Shown: positions 33,375-42,392 of the stretch, in pieces | Numbering within the stretch: position 1 is the first letter of the stretch | Layout: every line of letters starts with the position of its first letter | Assembly (NCBI GenBank): GCA_902783125.1 | Contig: CACZPS010000156.1 | Location: forward strand, 1 to 50,848 | Length of the DNA: 50,848 bases | DNA from: an uncultured bacterium | GTDB lineage: Bacteria; Cyanobacteriota; Vampirovibrionia; Gastranaerophilales; Gastranaerophilaceae | Direction: 5' to 3' | Made by a program: the position numbers and the translations under genes | The notes under the pieces: generated by a model | What the model was told of the DNA's origin: nothing | Seen by the model: only the letters and a program-made list of their open reading frames with translations | The model's database searches: none

Positions 33375-33627
33375 GGGTAAAGGGGTAAAGGGGTAAATGT
33401 AATCATTAATACCCACCTGCTGTTGTACACATCGCTATCGCTCTGTAACAACAAGAATGTAGGTCAGGCAATGCCTGACATTAAGGGCTGAGGCACATGG
33501 TGCCGAGTGAAACCCAACAAAAAGCAGCAGCAAGAGAGCAAGATGCGTCGTTTTACGCACCAAATACGAGCGGTAGGTTGGTTGAAATCCAACAAATAAC
33601 TTAATAATATATTACCCTTTACCCCTA
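33373..33627. mobile_element. MITE-like non-coding element bounded by inverted GGGGTAAA arrays
   Basis: The left end has three perfect tandem octamers (33374-33397). The right end has the inverted version, ATTACCCTTTACCCCT (33611-33626). Aligned as inverted terminal repeats, AGGGGTAAAGGG-type sequence continues into AT-rich similarity for about 25 nt. Inside are a 17-bp hairpin GTCAGGCA-A-TGCCTGAC (33463-33479), an imperfect TGTTGTACA/TGTAACAACA stem, and a GGTTGG...CCAAC pairing near 33575. No ORF is present. The element overlaps the last codon of GT9 and touches the stop of the preceding gene. Confidence 0.5.
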
Positions 33628-34662
33628 CTTTTCCCAGTCTGCTAAGGCTCTTAAAACATCCTCAACAGTCGGGAGTTTTCGACATCTTGCCTCTCCCATA
33701 TCCATGCAGACCTCTGACTCGCATGGCTGACATTCTATCTTGCCGTAAAGTGATTTGTATTTGTTGTTGTCATTGTAATCTATCGGGCTGTATTTTTCAG
33801 GGTCAGAACAAGTAAAGATTGTTAAGACTTTTGGTCCTTGTACAGCCCACGCAAGCGCTGTCGTTTCGGATTCACTTGTTATGACAATATCTGCACGTTT
33901 TAATAACTCAATAAAGCTCTCAACTCTGGTTTCACCTGTAAGGTTTAGATATCCTTCTCCACCAATTTCTTTTACAAAATGTTTATCTAAAATTCCGCCT
34001 GTGAATATTAAATTATATTTATCCCCGATTTTTTCTATTAGGGTTTTCCAATTTGCTGCAGACCATTGTTTATTTTCGTTTCTTGCACCTGCTGAGATTA
34101 TTATTGTTTTTTTATTCTTATCTAAATACTCAAAAATCTTATCGTGTCTTAATGAAAATGTATAGTCAATTTCCGGCATGGGAAATATAATATCTGTAAA
34201 ATCTAGTTTAAGGTATTTTAAGAAATTAAGATTTCTTTCAACCATATTTTTAGTTTTTAGGGTTGATTTTGAAAGAACTTCATTTGCGCCAAGCCCTGAA
34301 AACCCTTTAGCATCGGAATAAGTAAGTTTTCTTTGCCCGTGGCAAAGAGCAAAAGTCAAAAGACTTCTGATATCTTGCTGGCAATCAATAACAATATCAT
34401 AATCTACCAGTTTAACCCGCTCTATTTGTTTAAAAAACGCCTCCCAAGTGTTAGGGTTCGTCCATTTTCCGTCCCAGCGTTCCATTGACATAAGAAAGGC
34501 TCTGTCTACTGCGGGGTTTTTATTTATTACACTGAATCCTTTTTCTGATACAACATAATCAACTCTGTTTCCATAGGATTTTAACACGCCTGCTAACGGT
34601 AAAGTATAAACGGTACTAGCGATATTGCCCAGTGCAATTATTAGTATTTTTTTTCTTGCCAT
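33625..34662 (-). CDS. Family 9 glycosyltransferase (ADP-heptose:LPS heptosyltransferase-like)
   Basis: A 345-residue GT-B enzyme. N-terminal Rossmann: KKILIIALGNIASTVYTLPLAGVLK, with the ADVYFL-like acceptor region. C-terminal Rossmann: TIIISAGARNENKQWSAANWKTLIEK, LIFTGGILDKHFVKEI, then ADIVITSESETTALAWAVQGPKVLTIF, the ADP-sugar-binding block (usually DSGPxHLAxAxGxP). The usual D-S-G-P is replaced by SESE here. Four C-terminal cysteines (IECQPCESEVCMD...ARCRK) resemble the Cys cluster of heptosyltransferases. It likely builds the LPS inner core or a related surface glycan. The promoter is TTTACA-17-TATAAT-6-ATG with no SD. Confidence 0.88.
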   Translation of the reverse strand: MARKKILIIALGNIASTVYTLPLAGVLKSYGNRVDYVVSEKGFSVINKNPAVDRAFLMSMERWDGKWTNPNTWEAFFKQIERVKLVDYDIVIDCQQDIRSLLTFALCHGQRKLTYSDAKGFSGLGANEVLSKSTLKTKNMVERNLNFLKYLKLDFTDIIFPMPEIDYTFSLRHDKIFEYLDKNKKTIIISAGARNENKQWSAANWKTLIEKIGDKYNLIFTGGILDKHFVKEIGGEGYLNLTGETRVESFIELLKRADIVITSESETTALAWAVQGPKVLTIFTCSDPEKYSPIDYNDNNKYKSLYGKIECQPCESEVCMDMGEARCRKLPTVEDVLRALADWEK

Positions 34663-34668
34663 AGTTTT

Positions 34669-34697
34669 ATTATATACGTTTGTCTTAAAAGTGTAAA
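34669..34697 (-). promoter_or_regulatory. Promoter of the GT9 gene, leaderless layout
   Basis: On the minus strand, TTTACA (34692-34697), exactly 17 nt, TATAAT (34669-34674), ATG after 6 nt. Confidence 0.75.
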
Positions 34698-34787
34698 GAA
34701 TTGTAACAAATTAAATAAAAATGCTAAAGATTTTATATAACCCTGCCGTCATGAAAGGTATCAGAGAAATTTATAGGAGATTTAACT

Positions 34788-35114
34788 ATGGAACTTAACA
34801 AATTGAACTTAATCGCTAACTCAGCAGCATTAAATAAAGCACAAGGTAAAGAAGAAGCTAAAAAAGAAGCTGAAGTTCAACCGGAAGTAAGAGATAATAA
34901 ACCGGCAGAAAAACAATGCTCTGCAGATGCAGTTTTCGCATTTATGGCCGGTAATGCAGTAGATTTCAAAGCAAAAGTTGCTAAAGCAGGTAAAGCAGAT
35001 GGGCAAGAAGACAGAATTGCCGGCTTTATGGCTGACTTCGAAGAAGCATTCGCAGCAGCAAAAGAACTTGGTTTATCTGACGAGGCAGCATTTAAAGTCC
35101 TCGAAAGAATGTAG
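34788..35114 (+). CDS. Small hypothetical protein (108 aa)
   Basis: The start is MELNKLNLIANSAALNKAQG, followed by a Lys/Glu-rich hydrophilic linker (20-43). A compact Ala-rich helical domain (45-108) contains DAVFAFMAGNAVDFKAKVAK and DFEEAFAAAKELGLSDEAAFKVLERM. I do not recognise a family. AGGAGA is well placed before the ATG and a strong terminator follows, so it is a separate, probably well-expressed transcript. Nothing suggests export or membrane insertion. Confidence 0.75.
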   Translation: MELNKLNLIANSAALNKAQGKEEAKKEAEVQPEVRDNKPAEKQCSADAVFAFMAGNAVDFKAKVAKAGKADGQEDRIAGFMADFEEAFAAAKELGLSDEAAFKVLERM

Positions 35115-35143
35115 AGCGAGTATCAATATTTAACGTAAAATTT

Positions 35144-35178
35144 AAAGCACCGAAGTGAAGTCGGTGCTTTTATTTTTA
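35144..35178 (+). terminator. Rho-independent terminator
   Basis: Perfect 10-bp arms AAAGCACCGA (35144-35153) and TCGGTGCTTT (35161-35170), with tail TTATTTTT. Confidence 0.92.
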
Positions 35179-35206
35179 GTTTTAAGATTAAAAATAAACA
35201 CTAAAA

Positions 35207-35791
35207 TTAATGTATATCATAATCTCCTTCGTTCTTTATGTCGACATTTTCTTTTAAATTTTGAACTGTACGATAAACTCGTTTTAAAAATGTATCTTCA
35301 CTCGTTGAGGTAACACTAATATATTTGTCCCCGTGTTTTAAATCTTTTGTCTTAGCAAATTTTGTTAGTTTATCAGCATCACCATCAATAGTTCTACAAT
35401 TAAATTGCCAATCGCCAAAAACCCCTTTTCGGGAGTCTACGGAAACAGTTAACGGTTTTTCAAAATCGTTAGCTCCGCACTCACAAGGTTTCATCGGAGT
35501 ATGAAATACAATATTAATTCTATTGGCTTTTGCATAGGCTTCTAATCCACTTTTTGAACCGTCTAATAGGCTTTTTGCTTTTTTATCGGTTACACCTGAT
35601 GTGAACACTTCACCTGTAGTATAAGATTCTTTGATATCTTGTTTTAACTCGCTTAAATCAGACTTTATTCTTTTAAATACATTGTCCTCTGAATTAATTC
35701 TTTTTGCTTCATTTATTGAACTTTTCAGATTCATTCGCGCAAGACGCAGACGCGGGGTTATATAATTTTTTATAGCATTTATTTTACTCAT
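35207..35791 (-). CDS. Hypothetical protein (194 aa)
   Basis: The N-terminal third is basic and helical (ITPRLRLARMNLKSSINEAK, then FKRIKSDLSELKQDIKESYT). The C-terminal two thirds are mixed: RINIVFHTPMKPCECGANDFEKPLTV holds a C-x-C pair, and FGDWQFNCRTIDGDADKL adds a third Cys, so a small metal site is possible. AGGAGA precedes the ATG by 9 nt. There is no signal peptide. I cannot assign a family; it stands alone between two plus-strand genes. Confidence 0.7.
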   Translation of the reverse strand: MSKINAIKNYITPRLRLARMNLKSSINEAKRINSEDNVFKRIKSDLSELKQDIKESYTTGEVFTSGVTDKKAKSLLDGSKSGLEAYAKANRINIVFHTPMKPCECGANDFEKPLTVSVDSRKGVFGDWQFNCRTIDGDADKLTKFAKTKDLKHGDKYISVTSTSEDTFLKRVYRTVQNLKENVDIKNEGDYDIH

Positions 35792-36212
35792 ATCAACATT
35801 TCTCCTAAATTTTTCTTATATATATGTATATTATCTAATAAATATGATATCAACAATATTTTGTTAACCAATATTAAGAATATTATATACACGGATGATA
35901 TATTTTTTATGGCATATTTTTTCAGTTATATAAAAAAATCCCCCGAATTAACTATAAAATTATTTAATAGATTTTCTTGTCTTAAAGGTTTTCCATTTGT
36001 TTTACCAATCTTAACATTTCTCAACATCCCCACTACGAGCGGAATATAGCGTTTGTTTTTTTAATATTTTTTACTATTGGGGTTGATTTTTTATCTTTTT
36101 CATGTAACATGTATGTATAAACAATTTTCCGTTTGACTCAAATTGGACAGAGTAGTTAACTGAAAAAGGCGAGTTTTTTGCGGAGTGCAATGTACAACAA
36201 ATGAGGATTTAG
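35792..36212. other. Intergenic region before the lytic transglycosylase
   Basis: A 420-bp gap. Near the right end lies a promoter: TTGACT (36133-36138), 17 nt, TTAACT (36156-36161). A 62-codon TTG-started frame at 35861-36049 has no RBS and no recognisable domain. A pseudo-palindrome CATGT-AACATG lies near 36101. I see no convincing gene. Confidence 0.5.
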
Positions 36213-36878
36213 ATGATTAGAAAACTAGCAGTATTCACTTTAATGGTGATACTATTGGCTATGAAAGTCGAAGCATCGGAAATACCCGAACATAAGGTCA
36301 AGGACACTATTGTAAAACATTCGGTAGAAATGGGGATTGATCCTGCTATTGCATTATCAATTGCCAAAGCTGAATCCGGCTATAAGCATACAGCAAAGGG
36401 TAATGATGGTGCAGTTGGAGTATATCAGCTCATGCCTGCCACAGCTCAAAGATTAGGTGTTAATCCGTATTTACTCGATGGAAATATTAAAGGCGGATTA
36501 ATGTATTACAAGATGCTTTATAATATGTTTGGTTCACATGAACTTGCTCTTGCGGCATATCATACAGGACCTGCGTATGTTTTGAAAAACAAAAAGCCGG
36601 CACCTTGTTCAAAAAACTATGTATCTGCCATTATGAAAGAGTATTATTGGCTAAAAGCACACACTGATCCTGCAGTATTAAAGCATAAGGCTAAAGTTCA
36701 ACAAGCAAAAAAACAAGCCGAAGCAAAAGCAAAAGCAAAAGCTAAAGCTAAAGCAGATGCGGAAGCCAAGGCTAAAGCTAAAGCTCAAGCTGAAGAAAAA
36801 GCAAAAGAACAAGCTAAGTTACAAGCTCAGAATAAAGAAAATCAAAATAGCGAGCATACTGAACAAGTTACAATTTAG
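36213..36878 (+). CDS. Lytic transglycosylase (SLT domain) with a Lys/Ala-rich tail
   Basis: A 221-residue exported enzyme cutting the MurNAc-GlcNAc bond of peptidoglycan. Signal peptide: MIRKLAVFTLMVILLAMKVEA. The SLT domain (30-145) has IDPAIALSIAKAESGY with catalytic Glu54, GAVGVYQLMPATAQRLGV, NIKGGLMYYKMLYNMFG and LALAAYHTGPAYV. From about residue 160 to 210 the protein is a repetitive Ala-Lys-Glu coil (KAKAKAKADAEAKAKAKAQ), which could span the periplasm or bind the anionic envelope, like TolA domain II. GAGGA precedes the ATG by about 5 nt. A TTGACT-17-TTAACT promoter is at 36133-36161. Confidence 0.92.
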   Translation: MIRKLAVFTLMVILLAMKVEASEIPEHKVKDTIVKHSVEMGIDPAIALSIAKAESGYKHTAKGNDGAVGVYQLMPATAQRLGVNPYLLDGNIKGGLMYYKMLYNMFGSHELALAAYHTGPAYVLKNKKPAPCSKNYVSAIMKEYYWLKAHTDPAVLKHKAKVQQAKKQAEAKAKAKAKAKADAEAKAKAKAQAEEKAKEQAKLQAQNKENQNSEHTEQVTI

Positions 36879-36983
36879 TGTATTCTTAAAGATATAGGTA
36901 AAACTGTTCCTTAGTTAGAGCATTATGAGCCATTTGGCAAAATATGTCAGTTCTTTTTGTTGGCACAGCATATTAGATTTGTA

Positions 36984-38726
36984 TTATTTATCTAAGGTTC
37001 TTCGTACTCTTTTAAGGGTTGTTTTTACAGCGTTGTTTATTTTCTCTGTTACCAGTTTTTCATAATTTATAAAGTTATTAATATCCGATTTATACAGTAA
37101 TAAGTGATGTGGTTGGTATAATTTTTTGTTGTTAACTCCGAAAAGGCATTTTTTAAAATACTGTACTTGTAATTCAATATTAATATTTTTAATCAATTCT
37201 TCTTCAAATATAAAATCTATAAAATTAAATTCTTGGGTTTTATAATCTACTAATATATTTGAGGGGTTAATAAAATCAAACACAAAGTTTTTTCTCGATG
37301 AAATATTTTCAATTGCGTGGTCATAAGTTTTTTGCGGCAGCTCCGACAATTTCTTTAAAGTATTCATATAATTTTGAGTAAATTCTATATACGTTGAATA
37401 AAATTCTCCGTCATCTTCAAATTGATAAGAAGGAGATCCTTTGCCTAATTTATTCTGAGGGATAGCGTAGCTGTTATTTTTTAGATAACTTAAGACTGTT
37501 TCACATCCGGTGTAACCATAAAGTTTTTGTATATTCATTATTTTCTGTAACTCATTTTTAAGTTTTATATTTTGACCGGAAAATAATGATAAGAACGGCT
37601 TTAAATAGGAATCTGTTATACTTTCTCCATCAACTTTTTTTAGTAAAATAGTCTTTGTTTCACTAAATAATATAGTATCTTTTGATTCTATTTCTTTCAT
37701 TTTTGCGTATTCAGAATCAGCCTTTGTTATATAATACAAAGGTAATCCAAAATGCGGATTATTTTGTAAGTCATCATCGTATTTGTAGGGAATTAATACT
37801 AAATTTTTTGATATTAATTCTTTATTGTTAATGAGTACTGAATGAATTTTTAATAATAACTTATCATAATTCGGAACAGGATAGATACCAATTATTTTTT
37901 TATTGGAGATGCTTTTCTGCTCCATAGCGTTAATTATAAGATTGTATACGTTTTCATTTTTAAGGGTATCATACTTAGAAAATGTGTCTGTAAACACGTT
38001 ATTGATTTTGCTATAATCATCTAAAATAATATTAAAATTGTTTTTAGATAAAATCTTTGTATTATTACCCGTTTTTATTGTTATATTTGCGAGATATCCA
38101 TTATTATTCTTATATTTCTTTACAATATTATCGATATTAATAGAGTCCTCATTAGTTTTGATAATAACGTAAGTCTTATTTTCATATTTATCCATAAACC
38201 ATATTTGAGGTTCACTATCATTTATATCCTGTATGGAAACTATCTGATTTCCATCATTTTCTATGAAATCTTTTACATAGGTTATTCCATAATATTTTTT
38301 TACCCAATCTAATGATACGTTATCTGTTATATCATAATCTTCGGGATTAACAGGAGTATTTGTGTTTATGTCAAATAAATTCCAACCATTTGTTAAAGGA
38401 GAAGTTTTCCCTGATTTTTTTAAAACAAGCGGGAATTTGCATGGAATAAAGTTATATTTTTTTAATGATGCAAGTTGTTGTTCTTTAAATTTTTCTGATA
38501 ATAACGAATTGCCATTTTTATCCTGAATATCAATAATTACCGAAAAAATATGGTTATTATAAGTAAAACAAAAATCTGAATGAGTGTTATAGTCTGATGT
38601 ATTTTTTATCCATTCCGACTCAGGCAAGGTTGATAACTTCGTTTCTAGACGAAGTAATGTTATATTATATGAAAAATCTTTTATTATGTCTGAAATTACC
38701 TGATTGGGATTTTCTATTTTACTCAC
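36984..38726 (-). CDS. Tandem paralogue 1: large multidomain protein with kinase-like C-terminal region
   Basis: This 580-residue protein is the third transcribed of three paralogues. Two similar N-terminal modules are visible at about 48-125 (HSDFCFTYNNHIFSVIIDI, GWNLFDINTNTPVNP) and 170-220 (IWFMDKYENKTYVIIK, GYLANITI). From about 255 a kinase-like layout follows. IYPVPNYDKLLLKIH has a beta3-type Lys293, and NNPHFGLPLYYI is a conserved family motif. FVFDFINPSNILVDY has Asp484 and Asn490 in a catalytic-loop-like position, and NFIDF has Asp504 in the DFG position, 14 residues after the Asn. The HRD His is absent and the D-N spacing is one longer than normal. The kinase reading is inference. 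The start is GTG with GGAG upstream. Confidence 0.6.
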   Translation of the reverse strand: MSKIENPNQVISDIIKDFSYNITLLRLETKLSTLPESEWIKNTSDYNTHSDFCFTYNNHIFSVIIDIQDKNGNSLLSEKFKEQQLASLKKYNFIPCKFPLVLKKSGKTSPLTNGWNLFDINTNTPVNPEDYDITDNVSLDWVKKYYGITYVKDFIENDGNQIVSIQDINDSEPQIWFMDKYENKTYVIIKTNEDSINIDNIVKKYKNNNGYLANITIKTGNNTKILSKNNFNIILDDYSKINNVFTDTFSKYDTLKNENVYNLIINAMEQKSISNKKIIGIYPVPNYDKLLLKIHSVLINNKELISKNLVLIPYKYDDDLQNNPHFGLPLYYITKADSEYAKMKEIESKDTILFSETKTILLKKVDGESITDSYLKPFLSLFSGQNIKLKNELQKIMNIQKLYGYTGCETVLSYLKNNSYAIPQNKLGKGSPSYQFEDDGEFYSTYIEFTQNYMNTLKKLSELPQKTYDHAIENISSRKNFVFDFINPSNILVDYKTQEFNFIDFIFEEELIKNINIELQVQYFKKCLFGVNNKKLYQPHHLLLYKSDINNFINYEKLVTEKINNAVKTTLKRVRRTLDK

Positions 38727-38756
38727 TTCAGTTGCTCCTTATAATCTATGAGGAAT

Positions 38757-40487
38757 TTATATATTTGAAACAGCATTTTTATATTTTTCAATTATAAGTT
38801 TTTCGTATTGTTTAAATTCAGCGATATCAGATTTTAAATACAAAATATCTTTTGGTTGGATTAAAATATTTTCATATAGTCCTAATATTGAATTTTTGAA
38901 CTGTTCTAACTGTTTTTCTTTTGCTGTTTTGTTTATGATTGATTTATCAAATATGAAATTGATAAAATTGAAACTTAATTCATCAAAATCCACTATAATA
39001 TTACTTGGTGTTGAAAAATCAAATACAAAATTTTTTTCTTCTGTTATACATTCAACAGCTTTATTATAAGATTTTTGCGGAAATTCTGACAGCAGCTTTA
39101 AAGTAGATAAATAATTTTCCACAAATGATTCATAAATAATTGAAAAGTTATTATTAGGAATAAATCTAAATAGACGGGAGCCTTTTTTTAATTGATTTGG
39201 GGGAAAATCATATATACCTTTTTTTAACTGATTTATAACTTTCTCGGCAGCTGTTATGCCATATTCATCTTTTATGGCAACTACCTTTTTTAGTTCAAGT
39301 GCTAACTGTTTATCCGGTAATTCTCCATATAAAGTAAAAAATTGATATCTGTAATTTTGAGTAATATTCTGTCCAAATATACGTTTTAAAATATTTGTAC
39401 AGGGTTTATTTATGATAGATTCATCATGTGGATCAATGTATTTTTGTGTTGAATATTTTGACGATTTACTTGTAACATAATATAGCGGTAACCCATAATG
39501 AGGATTATTTTTTATATTATTATCATACTTATACGGTATCAGGACCAACTCGTCGGTTATTATATCAAGATTTGATATCAACGGAGCCTGAGTTTTGAGA
39601 ACATAATTCTCATAATCCTTCAAATAATATATTTTAATACTTTTTTTATCGGATATATTCTTAGTTTTGCTTGATTCTGCTATTAAACTATATATATCTT
39701 CATTCTCTAACGGTTCTTCAGATTTAATTGTGTCAGGAGCTTTATTTATTCTAATATTATATTTTATCTCAACATTTACTTTATCACCGTAATATATTTT
39801 TTTATTTTTACCGCTTGAACTAAGACATATTGCAATCTCGTATCCATCATTATTTTTGTATTTGTTAATAATTTCTTCAGTTAATTCTTCATCTGAATTA
39901 TCTGTTTCAATACTCATATTATGAAGGATTATATAAGATTTGTGCCCCAAATCGTCGTAAAACCAAATGTCAGGTTCTTCTTTGGAAACGTCTTGGATTG
40001 AAATAATATCATTATTTTTTGAGGTTAAATACTCTTTTATAAAATTTATCCCTAAATAATTTAGTCCAAAATCAGAAATTTCTTTTTTTGATTTTTGCGC
40101 ATTATTATCGGGATTTACAGGTTTATTTGTTTCTGTATTGTATAAGTTCCAATCATTACCAATTAATCGAAATTTGTCATCTGAAAGTTTTTCAACCGGA
40201 AATACACATGGTATAATTTCGTTTTGTTCTGAAAAAGAAAGTTGCTGTTTTATAGTGTCATCTGATAATTGTGTTTCTCCACTCTTATCTCTTAAATCAA
40301 TTAAAACAGAATACACTTGGTTTTTATAAGAAAAACACAGGTCAGTAAATGATTCAAATTCAAAGTCTTTTTTTATCCAACTGGATTTTTTATCTGACTC
40401 AGACTTTGCCTGTAAAATTTTATATGTAAATTCAAACAAGTGTTTGGATGAAACTTTGTCTGTCTTTATATCTTTTAATTTTGCCAT
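38757..40487 (-). CDS. Tandem paralogue 2: same family, DFG-position Asp replaced by Asn
   Basis: A 576-residue protein with the same module order as its neighbours: FTDLCFSYKNQVYSVLIDL, then IWFYDDLGHKSYIILH, the lysine motif ENYVLKTQ, the family motif NNPHYGLPLYYV and the loop FVFDFSTPSNIIVDF. Where paralogues 1 and 3 read NFIDF, this copy reads NFINF (Asn510, codon AAT at 38958-38960). If the region is a kinase fold, this would be a pseudokinase-like member, possibly a regulator of the others. AGGA lies 6 nt before the ATG. It starts 48 nt after paralogue 3 ends and is followed 30 nt later by paralogue 1. Confidence 0.6.
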   Translation of the reverse strand: MAKLKDIKTDKVSSKHLFEFTYKILQAKSESDKKSSWIKKDFEFESFTDLCFSYKNQVYSVLIDLRDKSGETQLSDDTIKQQLSFSEQNEIIPCVFPVEKLSDDKFRLIGNDWNLYNTETNKPVNPDNNAQKSKKEISDFGLNYLGINFIKEYLTSKNNDIISIQDVSKEEPDIWFYDDLGHKSYIILHNMSIETDNSDEELTEEIINKYKNNDGYEIAICLSSSGKNKKIYYGDKVNVEIKYNIRINKAPDTIKSEEPLENEDIYSLIAESSKTKNISDKKSIKIYYLKDYENYVLKTQAPLISNLDIITDELVLIPYKYDNNIKNNPHYGLPLYYVTSKSSKYSTQKYIDPHDESIINKPCTNILKRIFGQNITQNYRYQFFTLYGELPDKQLALELKKVVAIKDEYGITAAEKVINQLKKGIYDFPPNQLKKGSRLFRFIPNNNFSIIYESFVENYLSTLKLLSEFPQKSYNKAVECITEEKNFVFDFSTPSNIIVDFDELSFNFINFIFDKSIINKTAKEKQLEQFKNSILGLYENILIQPKDILYLKSDIAEFKQYEKLIIEKYKNAVSNI

Positions 40488-40535
40488 GAATATATTCCTG
40501 TATGTTCTATTTACGCATCAAAAGTTACTCTATAA

Positions 40536-42269
40536 TTATTTCAAAGATATTTTTGATGTTGCGTTCTTTATTTTCTCAGTTATTACTTTTCTGTAATAAA
40601 CATATTTATCCAAATCAGATTGTCTGAACAACAATTGATTTGCTTGCCTTGTAATTCGATTATATTGCCCAAGAAGTACATTCCTAAATTCTTCTATCTG
40701 ATCTAAAGGATTAGTGTGATTGATTTTATATTTTTCGTATCTAAAATCAATAAAATTAAACTCCTGTTTTTCGTAATCTATTAATGTATTATTCGGAATT
40801 ACAAAATCAAAGATAAAATTCTTTGGCATAACTATATTTTTAATAGCATTATCATAAGTTTTTTGCGGTAAATTTGATAAACTATCCAATGTATCAATAT
40901 AGTTGTCGACAAATAATTCATAGATTGAATAAAAATCGTTATTTTCAATAAAAGAATACATATTTGAATTTTCAACTATATCACCTTCATTGAAAATATA
41001 TATTCCATGTTTTAAGCCATCCAAAACTTTTTCGGAAGCATCTATACCGTATTTACAATAAATATCAATCATTTTAAGCATATCAATCGCCGCACTATGA
41101 TCATTCACTCTGCCGTTTAATTCAGATAAATACTTATCATACTTGCTTTTTATACCAACTCCGGATACTTTTTTTATAATTGAAATATTTGCATATTCTG
41201 CACCTACAAATATTATGTCGCTTGGGGAAACACTCCCATTATCTTTTAACTCCGATTCGTTTGAGTCTATATGATAAAGTGGTATCCCAAAATGAGGATT
41301 GTTTTTTATTTTTTCATCAAAATCATAAGGTAATAATATCAAATCTTTTGAAAGTAACTTTATATTATTTACAAAAACATTATGAATTTTTAAAAGAAAA
41401 TCTCTGTACCCCGGAATAGGGAAAACACCTATTGCTTCTTTATCTGAAATATTCCCCTGACTTATTGCCCTTATTATTAGATTATACACATTTTCTTGTT
41501 CAATTTTTTCGCATTTATCGGCAATTTCAATTTCGGGTCTATTAACCTGAATGTAATCATCTAAAGACATTTCAAGACCATTTTTTGAATTATTGTCATT
41601 GAAAACTTTGTAGGATATTTGTGCATTATATCCGATATATTTTTTATTATCTTCTATAATTTTTGAGATATTTTTATTATCATCAGTGGTACCTTTTAGA
41701 GAAATTATGACAAAGATTTTATTTCCCAATTTATCTTCGTACCAAATATTAGGAGTATCCTCTGCCAAAATATTGTCAGATAATATTTTACTTCTTTTTG
41801 ACATTAAATACTCTTTGACCTGATTCATGGCATGATATCTAAAAATCAGCTCCGATGTATTATTTTTATCTCTTTTAGTACTTTTTACGTCAATTTCTTT
41901 ATTTGTTTCAGTGTCGAGCAAATTCCAACCACCATTTAACGGTTTTATTCCATTTGATATTGTAGTAATAAAAGGGAATTTGCATGCCTTTAAATTATAC
42001 TTTTTAGAGGCGGCCATTTGTTTATTTTTTATATCTTCTGCCAAGCAAGACTTTCCAAATTCATCATAAAAATCAAATACAACAGAAAAAACCACCCCTT
42101 TATAAATAAAACAAAGGTCAGAATGAGAAGTATAGCTATTATCAGATTTTAACCACCTAAAATTCTTTGAGGATGAAATATTACTATTAATTTGCTCAAA
42201 AGCAATATCATAAGCAGATTTTACGAATTCTCCTTTTGAATTCATTTTGGAAGTTTTTTCTTTAACCAT
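40536..42269 (-). CDS. Tandem paralogue 3: same family, first gene of the array
   Basis: A 577-residue protein with HSDLCFIYKGVVFSVVFDF, GWNLLDTETNKEIDV, IWYEDKLGNKIFVII, IPGYRDFLLKIHNVF (lysine motif), NNPHFGIPLYHI, FIFDFVIPNNTLIDY and NFIDF, in the same order as its neighbours. It keeps the Lys, the loop Asp and Asn, and the DFG-position Asp. There is no signal peptide or membrane helix in any copy. As the first gene of the likely operon it carries the promoter; a TATAAT lies about 16 nt before its ATG. It is divergent from the U32 gene. No named family is recognised, and the three together look like a lineage-specific expansion. Confidence 0.6.
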   Translation of the reverse strand: MVKEKTSKMNSKGEFVKSAYDIAFEQINSNISSSKNFRWLKSDNSYTSHSDLCFIYKGVVFSVVFDFYDEFGKSCLAEDIKNKQMAASKKYNLKACKFPFITTISNGIKPLNGGWNLLDTETNKEIDVKSTKRDKNNTSELIFRYHAMNQVKEYLMSKRSKILSDNILAEDTPNIWYEDKLGNKIFVIISLKGTTDDNKNISKIIEDNKKYIGYNAQISYKVFNDNNSKNGLEMSLDDYIQVNRPEIEIADKCEKIEQENVYNLIIRAISQGNISDKEAIGVFPIPGYRDFLLKIHNVFVNNIKLLSKDLILLPYDFDEKIKNNPHFGIPLYHIDSNESELKDNGSVSPSDIIFVGAEYANISIIKKVSGVGIKSKYDKYLSELNGRVNDHSAAIDMLKMIDIYCKYGIDASEKVLDGLKHGIYIFNEGDIVENSNMYSFIENNDFYSIYELFVDNYIDTLDSLSNLPQKTYDNAIKNIVMPKNFIFDFVIPNNTLIDYEKQEFNFIDFRYEKYKINHTNPLDQIEEFRNVLLGQYNRITRQANQLLFRQSDLDKYVYYRKVITEKIKNATSKISLK

Positions 42270-42392
42270 ATTGTACTATCTCTCAATTATATACATTAAA
42301 ATTATACAATATTTGTCTAAAATATGGAATATGTATGAATAATATGTATTAAATGAAAACCATACATAATTATTTTATGATATCATTATTTT

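Noticed and set aside
35861-36049. 62-codon plus-strand frame in the gap before the lytic transglycosylase
   Set aside because: It starts with TTG, has no RBS, is very AT-rich and matches no known domain.
36984-42269. Calling the three paralogues serine/threonine kinases outright
   Set aside because: The HRD His is missing, the catalytic-loop spacing is off by one and no glycine-rich loop is obvious; the resemblance is reported only as a hypothesis.
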